This document shows, piece by piece, positions 1 to 10,800 of a stretch of 55,351 nt of DNA. Position 1 is the first letter of the stretch; the number at the start of each line of letters is the position of its first letter. The notes beneath the pieces are model-generated. The model was not told the DNA's origin and ran no database searches. It saw nothing but the letters and a program-made list of their open reading frames with translations. The stretch is from positions 1 to 55,351 of IMG/VR virus record IMGVR_UViG_3300044846_001270. One strand, 5' to 3'. The stretch comes from a virus. The translations under genes and the position numbers were made by a program.

Positions 1-546
1 CAGCGCTCCTTGTAAACCGATTGGTCCAACGGGGGCTGTGCCAATTTCTACCCAGTAAGTGCCGTCATAGATGTATGACTTGCCAGTCGTTGGGTCGTAC
101 CAGCCTGAGCCGATACCAACTGTTCCGCCTGTTGGAGGCGTGGTGCCTTGAATAAAAAATGAGCCTTGAATACCTTGTATACCTGTGATGCCTTGGGTAC
201 CTTGAAGACCCTGTAGACCTTGCGTCCCTTGAAGACCTTGAATACCTTGAAGTTGTTCGTATCCAAAACCTTGAAGACCCTGTAGACCTTGGAGACCTTG
301 TAAGCCCTGTAAGCCTTGGATGCCTTGGTTTCCCGTGGAACCTTGTGAACCAGTTATACCTTGCATTCCAGTTGCACCTGTTGTGCCTTGGGAACCAGTT
401 ACACCAGTTGTGCCTTGCGCTCCTATAGCAGCAAACGACCCTGCAGTACCTTGAATACCAGTGCCACTACCAGAACTACGTCTAGTTTCTAGGTTACGAA
501 GGCGACGGTCATGGTTATTAAGGATATTATTTAAATCTTCAGCCAT
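1..546 (-). CDS. Collagen-like phage fibre protein, 3' end truncated by window edge
   Basis: The frame opens at an ATG (TAATG overlap with the upstream tail gene) and stays open to the window edge, giving 182 codons without a stop. It starts with a short helical segment (MAEDLNNILNNHDRRLRNLE) that could form a trimerising coiled coil. About 100 residues of Gly-X-Gln/Thr triplets (GIQG, GLQG, GTTG) follow, then a globular stretch with GSGWYDPTTGKSYIYDGTYW, and a second collagen stretch begins at the edge. Collagen-like triplets in phage proteins form trimeric fibres; its place after the tail-tip genes suggests a tail fibre. The family is recognised only by repeat composition, and the missing C-terminus would hold any receptor-binding head. 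Confidence 0.85.
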   Translation of the reverse strand, partial: MAEDLNNILNNHDRRLRNLETRRSSGSGTGIQGTAGSFAAIGAQGTTGVTGSQGTTGATGMQGITGSQGSTGNQGIQGLQGLQGLQGLQGLQGFGYEQLQGIQGLQGTQGLQGLQGTQGITGIQGIQGSFFIQGTTPPTGGTVGIGSGWYDPTTGKSYIYDGTYWVEIGTAPVGPIGLQGAL

Positions 547-2411
547 TAACTAGTCACCTCCCACTCAACAATAAGTTCTAATTCTACTGTTTCAGGGTAT
601 GCTGGGCTGTCTGGGACATTAACTTTATAAGAACCAATTTTTCTTACAAGAAGACCACTTCTATTTTCATATGGAACTCTAAGTCTGTTGTTTATAAACT
701 CGTCGTTAGGGATAATTACGCACCAGTCGCCTGGAATATATGTACCTACTTCTGGAGCAATTGAGCCGTTCACAACAATTTTATAGTCTCCTACAGGAGG
801 AGCAAGACGATAGCCCATCTCTTTCGCGAAAGGAACTACAGACTCATCGCTTTCTGCAGGTAAGTCTCTATCCGTAATTGCTACATCCAGCAAAGGAAAA
901 AGGTCGCCAAGATAAGGAATATTTGTATATGAACCATAAAAAGGAGCAGCCTCTGACCCTAAATCATTTTTATTGTCTACAACCCAAGTACGAGAAGCAC
1001 CTTTTTCAGCACTTTCATTTAGAGTCAAACTGGCAATATTACCTGGATGTTCAAATACTAACTGATTAGCGCCCAAACTAGATGGACCATAAAGAGTCTC
1101 TAAATCTTGCCCATCATCAATTGTTCCAAGAGGGTTGTTCGTGTCTTTTTGGACTAACCAAGCCTGAAAAACATTACTAAAAGTTTTAGTGTTTGGGTTG
1201 TAGTTTGGTTCTACGGTAAAATCAAAACGAACAGAAACAACGTCTGAGCCAACAAGAGTTTCTGGAACGTCTGGACTTATTGTTTTTGCGTAAGAAAAAG
1301 TGTAAATATCTACAGCACTAATCGTATAAGTACCATTGAACACGCTATCAACATTAGCAACAGTGACGCTGTTTCCAATAACAAAACCATGAGGAGTACT
1401 AGTAGTTAGTGTTGCCACGTTTGCTGTGGTTTGTTTTTTAACTACTCGTTTAACATTGCCCCCAACGGTAGCCTTTGGATACTCTCCTCCAGCAGTTACT
1501 GCCTGTGAATATGCAGGAACACCATTTTTTGCAAAGTTTTCAATAATTTCGCCAACATACATCATTCTATGACCACGGAACTCAAATGGGTTATTATCAC
1601 CTGAACCAATAATTTTGTAGTCGTCTAGTTCGATGTCTACGTCTGACGTTAAATTAACTGCTGAAGCCGACTGAATTTTTTCATAGTTGGCATTAAGAAT
1701 TGCGTGAGCCCCTGAGTCAGCACTAAATGGAGTAGTTGTAACTGTTCTAGAACCGCTACTAGCAAAAGTAAACTGTCTAGGGTTTAATACAGTAACTACT
1801 TTATTGCCGTCGTAGTCGTATAGGTTAGTGTTTTCTATTTTTACTAAATCTCCAGTAGTAAAATTATGCTTTTCTTCAGTGGTAAAAGTTACTGTGACCC
1901 CAGACTGCGCGTAGTAAGTAACTAAGTTATGCGTATCTGAAGCAGCATACGTAGTGTTGATTGTGTCCTGGTCATTGTTGATGTATGTGATAAAAGTATC
2001 AAGCATATCTTTAACAGAGGTTGTAATCTCTGGAAGAACAAATGTCTTCCAAAAAACGCGGTGATAGAGGTAACTTACAAACTCAAGGGCTGATACATTT
2101 ACAACTTTAGTTTTAATATCGTAGTCGCGAGTCCAGATAATTCCGCCCCAAACAATCTGGTCATTTCGCATAATGTAAATTGCATTTTTTCCGGGCAGGG
2201 TGGAATTGTAGAGGTCAAAGTGGTCTTCACTAGAAGATAGTCGAATTGCATCGGTTGCAGCATTTCCAGGAATAGCAATAGACCCAGAAAAAGAACCAGC
2301 AGAGTTGATTTTTCTTTCCCAAGAAACGCCAGAAAACGGTACCTCCATCACGAAAGCACCGTCAGATACCCGCGCAATGAGGTATCTATACTTTGGAGCC
2401 TGAGTATCCAT
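546..2411 (-). CDS. Minor tail / tail-tip protein, Gp37-like
   Basis: A 621-residue protein that follows the Dit-like gene and the 552-residue tail protein. Residues 1-125 resemble the Gp28/Gp37-like tail proteins of actinobacterial siphophages: a domain that sets up a beta-rich base (VSWERKINSAGSFSGSI), then W-G-G-I-I-W and a segment ending VSALEFVSYLYHRVFW. Two copies of a roughly 65-residue beta domain with the signature HGF/HNF-x2-G-x2-V lie around residues 165-235 and 330-395. The same domain recurs in other structural proteins of this window. The C-terminal part (ENRSGLLVRKIGSYKVNVPD) resembles a tail-hub closing domain. It is probably part of the tail tip complex. Family assignment is from order and pattern only. 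Confidence 0.7.
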   Translation of the reverse strand: MDTQAPKYRYLIARVSDGAFVMEVPFSGVSWERKINSAGSFSGSIAIPGNAATDAIRLSSSEDHFDLYNSTLPGKNAIYIMRNDQIVWGGIIWTRDYDIKTKVVNVSALEFVSYLYHRVFWKTFVLPEITTSVKDMLDTFITYINNDQDTINTTYAASDTHNLVTYYAQSGVTVTFTTEEKHNFTTGDLVKIENTNLYDYDGNKVVTVLNPRQFTFASSGSRTVTTTPFSADSGAHAILNANYEKIQSASAVNLTSDVDIELDDYKIIGSGDNNPFEFRGHRMMYVGEIIENFAKNGVPAYSQAVTAGGEYPKATVGGNVKRVVKKQTTANVATLTTSTPHGFVIGNSVTVANVDSVFNGTYTISAVDIYTFSYAKTISPDVPETLVGSDVVSVRFDFTVEPNYNPNTKTFSNVFQAWLVQKDTNNPLGTIDDGQDLETLYGPSSLGANQLVFEHPGNIASLTLNESAEKGASRTWVVDNKNDLGSEAAPFYGSYTNIPYLGDLFPLLDVAITDRDLPAESDESVVPFAKEMGYRLAPPVGDYKIVVNGSIAPEVGTYIPGDWCVIIPNDEFINNRLRVPYENRSGLLVRKIGSYKVNVPDSPAYPETVELELIVEWEVTS

Positions 2412-2438
2412 TTTCGTCTCTTTGTTTAGTTATTAAAA

Positions 2439-4097
2439 CTATGTATAAGTGTTTGTTGCAAGCGGGCTAAATGGAAGTACTAAAAATCTAACGTCATTAA
2501 CAGTAAAATTGTCAGCAGTTGTAGCCCTAGTCTCCATCCAACCACCAAGTTCAAATACTTGACCATTTGCAGCGCCACCAAAATAAAAATATCTCATGCA
2601 GGTAATATTAAATCTACCGTTAGTTTCGCCAATAGAAGTGTTCACTTCTATACCGCCTCCTAATCTAATACCTAAAAAAGCATTAGCATCAGCGGCAGAA
2701 ACACTTGCCCATCCTACTGCAATTACCATGACCCATGTATTGGCGGGAATGTTGACTGCACCAGAAGAAGCAAGAATAGTAGGGGCTGCTGAATTTTCTG
2801 AAGTAATTCTTCCACCACCACCTACGTAAGAATGAGCAGTATCGTTTACCGCTAATCTATTGCTAATGCCGTGAATGTGGTTTCCTCTAGACGCTTGGTT
2901 TGCCCCAGTCCCTAGAGTGTGGTGAAGAGCAGTTGGTGATGCATCAACGGAAACCGAATCGTGGTGCCCTGTACTTCCTTGGAAAAAAGTTCTCCAGCCA
3001 GCAGTACCAGTAGTGTCGTAGACCTCTAACTTATTTGTGTGAGTGTCGTAACGAAGACGACCTTGTACTCCTAAAGGGTCAACACTTACACCAGGTATAT
3101 TGCTGTTATATAGGTATACTCCACCAAGACCTGTAGTAAATTTACGAAGGTCTGCAACACTAGTAGCGGCAGACCCTGTAACTAAAACACTAGCAAGCGC
3201 TAGGTTTGTACCTGCAGGTAGAGTGGGGACCGTACTTCCACCGACTCCTACTTCAACTTTAATAGCAAACGGAACACGAGCGCGAGCAACAAAACTTTGT
3301 GTTACAGGTGTACTGCCCTCGTTTGCTGCTACTTTGATGTATTTAATTTCATTTGTAGCGGTACCAACAACTGTTTCATAGACACCATCAAGTTCATTTG
3401 ACACGCCAACAACTTCTATCCTTACTCCAGCCCCCAAACTGTGGCTACCGTCAGTTGTTAGGGTTACAAGATTTGTAGCAATTTCTTTGTTGGTTATTTT
3501 TCTCTGAAACAAAGCATTAGAAGCATTAACATATTCAACATACGCACTAACAGTAGCACCAAGTCCTTGATTTGCTGGGGCTGTGTATGTTCCAGCGCGA
3601 GCATATTTAATTGTTGAGGCTGTAGTTCCTGCTATAAGAACATAAGAACCATCAAAAAAATTATCAACACCAGAAATAAATACTGTTTGACCGACTTTAA
3701 AACCATGATTAGCAGATGTTGTAAGAGTGGCATCCGTACCGTCTGAACTTTTTCCAATAACTGTGTAAAAATTTTCATCCACTGAAGCATAGATAAGGTC
3801 TGTTCTAGTGGTTCCAGAAGATGTCAAAGTCATCTGCTCAACAGAAGAGTCAATAGCGCATAAATGTAGCCCTGGCGAGTCAGCACCTGAGCCAGTGTCA
3901 GGAATAACGCAGAATCCAGTGTCAACCGAAATAGTTAGCCCAGAAGAGATAGAAACCTGCATACTATCTACTGGTGGAATAACGCCACCAGTACGAACGC
4001 CACCAGACTCAGGGTCAATGAGCGCAGTAAGAAGTTTGCGGTCAGTAGATGCAGTGTATCTACCGCCAGCAAAGTAAAGGGGTTGCAAAACAGCCAT
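2439..4097 (-). CDS. Minor tail protein with jelly-roll-like C-terminus
   Basis: This 552-residue protein begins MAVLQPLYFAGGRYTAS, a start seen in actinophage tail-tip proteins, followed by a domain with SGLTISVDTGFCVIPD. Two copies of the HG beta domain (NHGFKVGQTVFISGV and SHSLGAGVRIEVVGV) lie near residues 110-175 and 195-260. A short trimerisation-type segment (RLRYDTHTNKLEVYD, then an HHDSVSVDASPTALHHTLG stretch) precedes a C-terminal domain of about 120 residues (NTWVMVIAVGWASVS to FLVLPFSPL) that looks like a C1q/TNF-type jelly roll, the usual form of a phage receptor-binding tip. It lies between the Dit-like and Gp37-like genes. Start supported by AGGATAATTAC upstream of the ATG. Receptor binding is inferred. 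Confidence 0.65.
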   Translation of the reverse strand: MAVLQPLYFAGGRYTASTDRKLLTALIDPESGGVRTGGVIPPVDSMQVSISSGLTISVDTGFCVIPDTGSGADSPGLHLCAIDSSVEQMTLTSSGTTRTDLIYASVDENFYTVIGKSSDGTDATLTTSANHGFKVGQTVFISGVDNFFDGSYVLIAGTTASTIKYARAGTYTAPANQGLGATVSAYVEYVNASNALFQRKITNKEIATNLVTLTTDGSHSLGAGVRIEVVGVSNELDGVYETVVGTATNEIKYIKVAANEGSTPVTQSFVARARVPFAIKVEVGVGGSTVPTLPAGTNLALASVLVTGSAATSVADLRKFTTGLGGVYLYNSNIPGVSVDPLGVQGRLRYDTHTNKLEVYDTTGTAGWRTFFQGSTGHHDSVSVDASPTALHHTLGTGANQASRGNHIHGISNRLAVNDTAHSYVGGGGRITSENSAAPTILASSGAVNIPANTWVMVIAVGWASVSAADANAFLGIRLGGGIEVNTSIGETNGRFNITCMRYFYFGGAANGQVFELGGWMETRATTADNFTVNDVRFLVLPFSPLATNTYT

Positions 4098-4111
4098 GTA
4101 ATTATCCTACC

Positions 4112-7100
4112 TTATCCTAACCAACCTGACCGCCAGTAAATTTGCAGTTGCGGGGATGCCGTAATTGCGTCAGAACCGTAGTCATTGAATGTAATTGAAT
4201 TATTTCCTGGTTGTAGATATATCCAGTCTACAACAGGGTCTAGTAATCCTCTAGAACTTCCTGTTTGCTCCCCATTAGTAAAATCACCTTTATGTACCTC
4301 ACGAATTTTAGTGTCAATATCTAAGTACTCTAAAAGCGATGTATTATTTTCATCTGGTAGTAGAACCTGAAGAGTTCCTGAAATTGGAGCAATAATTGTC
4401 ATAACTTGCCTAGTGGTGTTGTTAATTATTTCTGCTGGACCAAATAGAGGACCGACAACTCTAAAGTAGCAATAAACATTTGAAGTTCCACTGTTTATGA
4501 CTGTTGTAGATGCCGAGATACCAGTTTTACCTGCATTTAAATCGTAGTCTCTATCGTACTCTCTAAATTTTTCTATGTCCGTTGTATCGTAGTCTGTGTT
4601 ACCGTACTTGTCATACGTTTCAGCATAAATACTTGGATAACCAAACTCGCCAATAGTTTTGATGTTATAACCGTTTGCAACTGCTTGAGTCCCTACAGGA
4701 ACATTGTCTGCTGTTCCTTCAATCCATTCATATTTAATAGGGTCAGCAGCCTTAAGACCGATTGAAAACTCAATACGACCTCTATTATTAACTGTACTAA
4801 TGTTTGGTCTACCGCTCAATCTTACAAAGCAAGCACGCTTATAATTGTCTTCATCTACAACAAACCACGTACCACGTCTAACTAAATTAAATGCAGAAAG
4901 AAGTTTTTGTCTAGCAGATGCACTAGCAGCAGCAATCCCACCACGAGAGGAATCTGTCACAAGAACAGAACCGTTAATAGTTATTACTCTTGCAGCACTA
5001 CGACCAGAAACATCAAAAGAACCATCACCAAAGCCTCGTTCGATATCAGGAATCTGAGGCTCGGGAAGATTCCACCAACCATCAATATCCGAGATTACCC
5101 AAACTAGACCGTCAGAGTCGATAGTGTTAAATGTTAAATAGTCAACTTGGTTTTCAAGGAGAACTCTTATATCGCCAGCAAGTTTTGGACCAAAGTTATA
5201 TCGGTCCTGCTCCGCGTGTATAGGTGTAAGACCTTTATTAATAACACTAAGAACGTAGTCCCGCGAAGATGGGGTACCAGACACGGCAACAGAGCGAGCA
5301 CTAGCACCTATTTTATTTATTGCTCTTACAGTTACAGAATATAAAGTACCATTTGTCAGACCCGTAGCACGAAGGGTGTTAGTTTCAAAGTAACTAGAGT
5401 ATGTAACCCCAGCATCCAAGGAGTATTGGTAGTAAACAATAGGGCTTCCACCGTTGTTTAGAGGTGGGGTTACGGAAATAATTAAAGCATTATCAGAGGG
5501 AGACACGCTAAGAATTGAAGGAGCATTAGGTACTGTTGCTGGAATTGCTTCTACAGCATTAGATGGCTCGCCAAATGCAGCAAAAGTCGATGCTCTAATT
5601 GTTACTAAATATGTAACTCCATTAGATAAACCAGATATAACTATAGGAGCAGTAGAAACACTTAATGAGGTAGTAGATGTTGAAGAAGGGTCTACAGGGT
5701 ATACAAAAGTCCAAGTATTATTTCCATCAAGTGAGTACTGATAGTTAGTAATAGTGTTAGTGCCGTCGTAGGTAGGCGGAGTAAAAACTACAGTAAGAGA
5801 GCCATTTCCTGAAGCAATAGACGTAATTGTCGGAGGGCTTGGAACATTAGAAGGAGTTCCAGCAACACCGTTAGAGGAAAGACCTGAACCAACGCTATTT
5901 ATTGCTCTTATGTATACGGTATATTCGACTTGGCTCTCAAGACCAGTGATTCTTACAGGTGTAGTAGTATCTGTAGGACTAAAAGCATCCCACACCCCCG
6001 ATGTGGATGTAGGGCTTGTACCTAATGTTAAAGAACCATTAGAAGCAACATAAGCAATAGTGTATGTTACAGAACTAGGTACCGATAAAACTACATAATC
6101 TTTAATTTCTACGTCTGCAGTTAAATTGTATGTGGACGCAGAAACTCCAGCAACCATTCCATGTGCCGTAGCAGTAGTTATTGTTGCAATGTTGCTAGAG
6201 ACAGTGGCAGAAGAAATTACTACTGTTGCTGAGGTGTATGAGTACGCATAGTTTGATATAGCGTTCCCACCAGTAGAGGTAGGAGCAATAAAGTTTACAT
6301 CTAAGTAGTCACCACCTCTACTAACTGAGGTAATAATAGGAGTAGTAGGAACACCAGGCTTTACTAAAATACCTGTAGAAGCATCTCCAGCATCCCCTGA
6401 CGAGTTAACAGCGCGAAGTTTTACAACGTATGCAACATTGTTTGTAAGACCAGTAATTGTCACGGGACTAGTAGTGTTTGCTGGACTAAATGCTGTAAAT
6501 GTTAGACCGTCATCCAAAGAGTATTCGTAGTTTGCTACCCACTCAGGGTAAGTAGTCGGAGCATTAAAAGTCAGTGTTATTTCTGTGTCACCGTGAGAAG
6601 CGCTAGTGATTGAAGGGGCAGATGGAGTTTGTTCTTGGTGGTATATATACGTAGCGCCGTTACCGCTATTAGGCGATGTATCTTCATCTGGAGCACCAAC
6701 AAAAAAAGTCAAACCATCGTCAGACACAGCAACTGAAACACCAAGGGAATCACTTGTTGCTGGGTCTGATGCTAAAAGTTTTTGTTGCTGTGTCCATACA
6801 CCTGCTGAGCGGGTGAATACATATGCAGCGCCATTGTCTGTATTAGGGGAGGTGTCTTCGGCATCGGCACCGATAAGGGCTACATTTCCGTCTGCGGATA
6901 TAGAAACTGAAACACCTAAAGTTTCATTTGATGCAGCGTCTGATGCTAGGATTTTTTGTTGTTGGGTCCATGTAGAACCTGAGCGGGTGAATACATATGC
7001 AGCGCCATTGTTTGTGTTTGGGGATGTGTCTTCACTTGGAGCACCAATAATTGCAGTTAGACCATCTGAAGATAGAGACACCGAGTAACCAAAACTGTCG

Positions 7101-7858
7101 AGTGTTGCTGGGTCTGATGCTAAAAGTTTTTGTTGTTGAGTCCATGTACCTGCTGTGCGGGTAAATACGTAGACTGCGCCGTTGCCTGTGTTAGGGGAGG
7201 TGTCCTCACCACTAGCACTAATTAAGGCTGTATTACCGTCTGATGAAAGGGCGACCCCCCAGCCAAAAAAATCATCTGTTGCGGGGTCAGACGCTAGGAG
7301 TTTTTGTTGCTCAGTCCACGCGCCAGACTCATAAATAAATACGTATGCAGCGCCGTTGGTTGTGTTTGGGGATGTGTCTTCTAGGTAAGCGCCAACAATT
7401 AGTGACAATCCGTCTGCTGAGAGGGAAACTGACCAACCAAAACGGTCACCTGTTGCAGGGTCAAATGCCGAAAGTGTCTGTTGCTGTGTCCATACACCTG
7501 CTGAGCGGGTGAATACATATGCAGCGCCTATGCTTGACGTTGCACCACCAAGGTCAGATAAAGGAGCACCAATTACTACTGTATTTCCGTCTGCTGAGAT
7601 GGAGACTGATTTACCAAATCGGATGTCGTTTGAAGACTCTGATGCTAAAAGTTTTTGTTGCTCAGTCCATGTAGAACCTGAGCGAACGTAGACGTAAACT
7701 GCGCCATTGTCTAAAAAAGAATCACTATTCTCTAGGGGAGCACCAATAACTGCGGTGTTTCCATCTAGAGAAATATCAACAGAGGCTCCATAGGAATCAC
7801 CAGATTCGCGGTCTGATGCTAGAAGTTTTGTTATATAGGAGGAACTAATAAAAGTCAT
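4112..7858 (-). CDS. Distal tail (Dit-like) protein fused to FG-GAP propeller and FN3 domains
   Basis: I place the start at the ATG at 7858: it overlaps the tape-measure stop as TAATG and has GGAGAGG upstream; a start eight codons earlier would lie inside the tape measure. The protein (1248 residues) has three parts. Residues about 7-407 are seven FG-GAP/integrin-alpha-type repeats (LLASDPAT..D.FG.SVSLS.DG, GAP.EDTSPNT.NGAAYVFTR), enough for one closed seven-bladed propeller. Residues about 410-865 are four FN3 domains; the second is interrupted by an HG beta domain. Residues about 868-1248 are a Dit/siphovirus tail-component domain (YNFGPKLAGDIRVLLENQ, VITINGSVLVTDS, RIEFSIGLKAADPIKYEW). Dit forms the hub joining tail tube and tip. 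The long N-terminal extension probably projects and may bind sugars or proteins on the host. Confidence 0.85.
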   Translation of the reverse strand: MTFISSSYITKLLASDRESGDSYGASVDISLDGNTAVIGAPLENSDSFLDNGAVYVYVRSGSTWTEQQKLLASESSNDIRFGKSVSISADGNTVVIGAPLSDLGGATSSIGAAYVFTRSAGVWTQQQTLSAFDPATGDRFGWSVSLSADGLSLIVGAYLEDTSPNTTNGAAYVFIYESGAWTEQQKLLASDPATDDFFGWGVALSSDGNTALISASGEDTSPNTGNGAVYVFTRTAGTWTQQQKLLASDPATLDSFGYSVSLSSDGLTAIIGAPSEDTSPNTNNGAAYVFTRSGSTWTQQQKILASDAASNETLGVSVSISADGNVALIGADAEDTSPNTDNGAAYVFTRSAGVWTQQQKLLASDPATSDSLGVSVAVSDDGLTFFVGAPDEDTSPNSGNGATYIYHQEQTPSAPSITSASHGDTEITLTFNAPTTYPEWVANYEYSLDDGLTFTAFSPANTTSPVTITGLTNNVAYVVKLRAVNSSGDAGDASTGILVKPGVPTTPIITSVSRGGDYLDVNFIAPTSTGGNAISNYAYSYTSATVVISSATVSSNIATITTATAHGMVAGVSASTYNLTADVEIKDYVVLSVPSSVTYTIAYVASNGSLTLGTSPTSTSGVWDAFSPTDTTTPVRITGLESQVEYTVYIRAINSVGSGLSSNGVAGTPSNVPSPPTITSIASGNGSLTVVFTPPTYDGTNTITNYQYSLDGNNTWTFVYPVDPSSTSTTSLSVSTAPIVISGLSNGVTYLVTIRASTFAAFGEPSNAVEAIPATVPNAPSILSVSPSDNALIISVTPPLNNGGSPIVYYQYSLDAGVTYSSYFETNTLRATGLTNGTLYSVTVRAINKIGASARSVAVSGTPSSRDYVLSVINKGLTPIHAEQDRYNFGPKLAGDIRVLLENQVDYLTFNTIDSDGLVWVISDIDGWWNLPEPQIPDIERGFGDGSFDVSGRSAARVITINGSVLVTDSSRGGIAAASASARQKLLSAFNLVRRGTWFVVDEDNYKRACFVRLSGRPNISTVNNRGRIEFSIGLKAADPIKYEWIEGTADNVPVGTQAVANGYNIKTIGEFGYPSIYAETYDKYGNTDYDTTDIEKFREYDRDYDLNAGKTGISASTTVINSGTSNVYCYFRVVGPLFGPAEIINNTTRQVMTIIAPISGTLQVLLPDENNTSLLEYLDIDTKIREVHKGDFTNGEQTGSSRGLLDPVVDWIYLQPGNNSITFNDYGSDAITASPQLQIYWRSGWLG

Positions 7859-10800
7859 TACACGCCTCTCCTCATGGACCAAGCAATTTGACGAGATACA
7901 TTATGAGCCATCTCTACTTCATCCATCCCCTGTGAAGGATACACATTTACTACAGTTGATGCTCCGCCAGCGTTAACAGAAGAAAGTTTGTTGTTAGGTA
8001 TGATAGTGCCTGAAGAAGGAGCCTGGAAAAATTCTGGACCTTTTTCTCCAACCAGGTAAGTTTTTCCTTGGCTAACTGGACCACCTAAAGCCTTAGCAGG
8101 GAGTTTAGTTACTTCAACATAGAGGGGGTCTTGGCTATTGTTGCCCTTACCAAACTTAATTGTCATTGCTTGTTCAATCTTAGCCTTAAACTCTATAACT
8201 TCGTTTCGTATTTCTTTAAATTCTCCAGTTTTTCCTTGAATAGTGCTTCTACTACCAGTACTAAGTTTTTCAAGTTCCGCTAACTGGGTCACCAACATTT
8301 GAAGGTCTCCAAGACCACTCGCTTCAAATGTTTTCTTAATTGTTGCTGGAGTTAGAGCAAGTTTATCCGCTAATCTTTCAGCCTCATCTCCAAAAATTCC
8401 AATTTTTTCAGCGCTTTCAATAAAGGCAGCCCTACCGTCTTCCATGATTTTAGTTGTTGATGCTTGAGTACCACCAAGTTCTATGTCCTTTTTAATAGCA
8501 TCAAGTACAGAAGCAGAGTAGCCATATAGAGCGTCTTCTTTTTGTTCGAGAGACAGACTTCCATCTTTTATAGTAGTGGTCAGTTTATCTGTTTCTTCTT
8601 TAAATGCCTTTGCAGCGTCTCTAGCATTAATAAGAGAACGAGCACCTTTAGTAACAATATCGAATACGTCTTCTAGTCCTTGACGAACTGTTGCTTGAAT
8701 ATCTTTTAGGCTTCCAAATTCTTTATAAAGATTAGCAGCAGAAGCAGCAGTCGCTTCTATCTTCTTTCTAGCCTCGTCTTGAGCAATAATTAGAGGGTCT
8801 GTGGAGTTTTCAAGGTCTTTAGTGGCTTGTCTTGCATCATTCATGTAAGGAACGTATGGGATATCCTTGAAAGGATTTAAAGAGTTTAGGGCATCAATAA
8901 TTGTATTAACGCCATCAATTATTCCGTCAATAAAATTCTCAAAAGCCTTCTGTAGAGGCTCAAAACTTCCAGTTCTGATTGATTGGAATAGACCAATCCA
9001 AAGCCCTACAAAACCTTTAATGTAGTTAATAAAGATTGTAAGGTTACCAATAAAAGTTACAATAAAGAAAGTTGCTAATTTAATAAGAAAGGTATACCAA
9101 ATTGTAAGTGGAGGCATGACATATTTAGCAACAAAGTCTCCCATTTTTTTGAAAATATCAGAAACATTTTCAATGTCAGGCATAAGTTTTTGAAGTGCAC
9201 TTTTAATTAGTTCCCAACTTGCTACTAATTGGTCTTTAAGTGCTTTACCAAGTTCTGAAACAGCCTTTCTTAAATCTTCGCTGTTTTTGTACATCAAGTA
9301 AAAAGCACCAGCAACTACAGCAATTGCAGCGACTACGAGTAAGACTGGCCAGGTAGCGCCAATCCAAGCAACAGCAAGACCTCTAAGAGCGCCAATAAGT
9401 TTTGGAATTGCAGTTAGTTTTGTTTTTATTCCTGTTAGGAAACCCGCAGAAGCCCCACCAGAGGCTTTAAGTGCTGCAGTTTGCATTACAATTGCTTGAG
9501 TTAGTCCAAAAGTATGAGCAGTTGCTTTAAAAGATGCAGGCACTAGAAGAAGTAAGTTTCCAAGAAGAACTTTAAAAGCAAAACTGGCTACTGTTCCTAT
9601 AAGTCCAATAGCAAGGGTTATTCCCTTAACAGCAGCCAAGAATAAGAATACTTTTTGAACTATTTCGTTACTAAAAATAGCAACTAGGATTTTTAACGCT
9701 CCATTTAAAATAGAGAAGAACATTTGAATTCCACCAGTCTCGGTGAAAGCCTTAAGAAGTAGAGCGATGTTTACTAAAAACTCTCCAAAAACTGGACCTG
9801 TCTTGGTCAACTTGCTAAAGATGTCTGCAAAAATAGCAGGAATAGGCTTGATTGCATCAAAGAAAGCCTTAACTCCTTCGTTACCGCTAATTTGGTAAAA
9901 CATTTTTGCTACTTCGCCGAGGAAGCCACCAATAGCAATTATGTTATCTGCTATTGCATCAAACTTTTCTTGTAGCGCCCCTGTACGATTACCCTCATCT
10001 GCGAACGCTTTAAGTTTGTCAAAAGCACCTGCAAACGCATCAATAATTTTTTTACCAGAATCGCTTGCCCCCGCTCCAAGAGACTTAAATGCACCGAAAG
10101 CACTACTCAACAGTCCGCCAATACTTTTAGCAAACTCTCCTGCTCTTTCAAAAGATGTAGTTAGTTCTCCTGTAGCATTCTTAAATCTCATAGTGCCAAC
10201 CCAAGCGTCAGCAGTTTTCTTAATAAACTCAGAGAACTGTAAAGTCAAAGGCGAAACAGCATCAAGAATGTTAAGTGCCCCTTCAGCAACGTCAACAAAT
10301 GCTTCACCAAGATTTCTCATAATCTCGATGTTTGCTCCACCAAATACTCGCTTAATAATGTCTAAATTATCTACACGGGTGAGCATTTCAGTGAATTTAC
10401 GAGCAATATTTCCAATTACTCCGCCCATCTCGGTAAGCATTGGCTTTAAGACAGGGAACAGTTTCGTAACAAGCATGTCAATGGACACAGTGAGAGGACC
10501 AAACAGGTTTTCACCAGCAGCGGCTCTAAGTTTTAAAAACTCTGGTTTTAAGTCTGCAACATAAAGAGCAAACCTTCTTGCCTCTGCCGAGAGGTCTTTA
10601 AGAAGGTCAACTGAAGCAGCAGAGTTTTGGTTAGTTTTTTGCATAGCGCGCTGTAGTGCAAGTTGCGCTTCAAGAATATCTTGCGCGTTATCGCGCTGGG
10701 TCTTAGCGAGGTCTGCTTCTGCCTCTGCAAGGTCCTCTTTTGCTGCCTGAACTTCTTTAGTTCCTTCAATACCAGTTTCAGCAGCGTACTCCTGAGCCTT

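Noticed and set aside
7859-7882. Upstream start (MVHEERRV) for the Dit-like gene
   Set aside because: The TAATG overlap with GGAGAGG points to the ATG at 7858; the longer start would overlap the tape measure end without a ribosome binding site.
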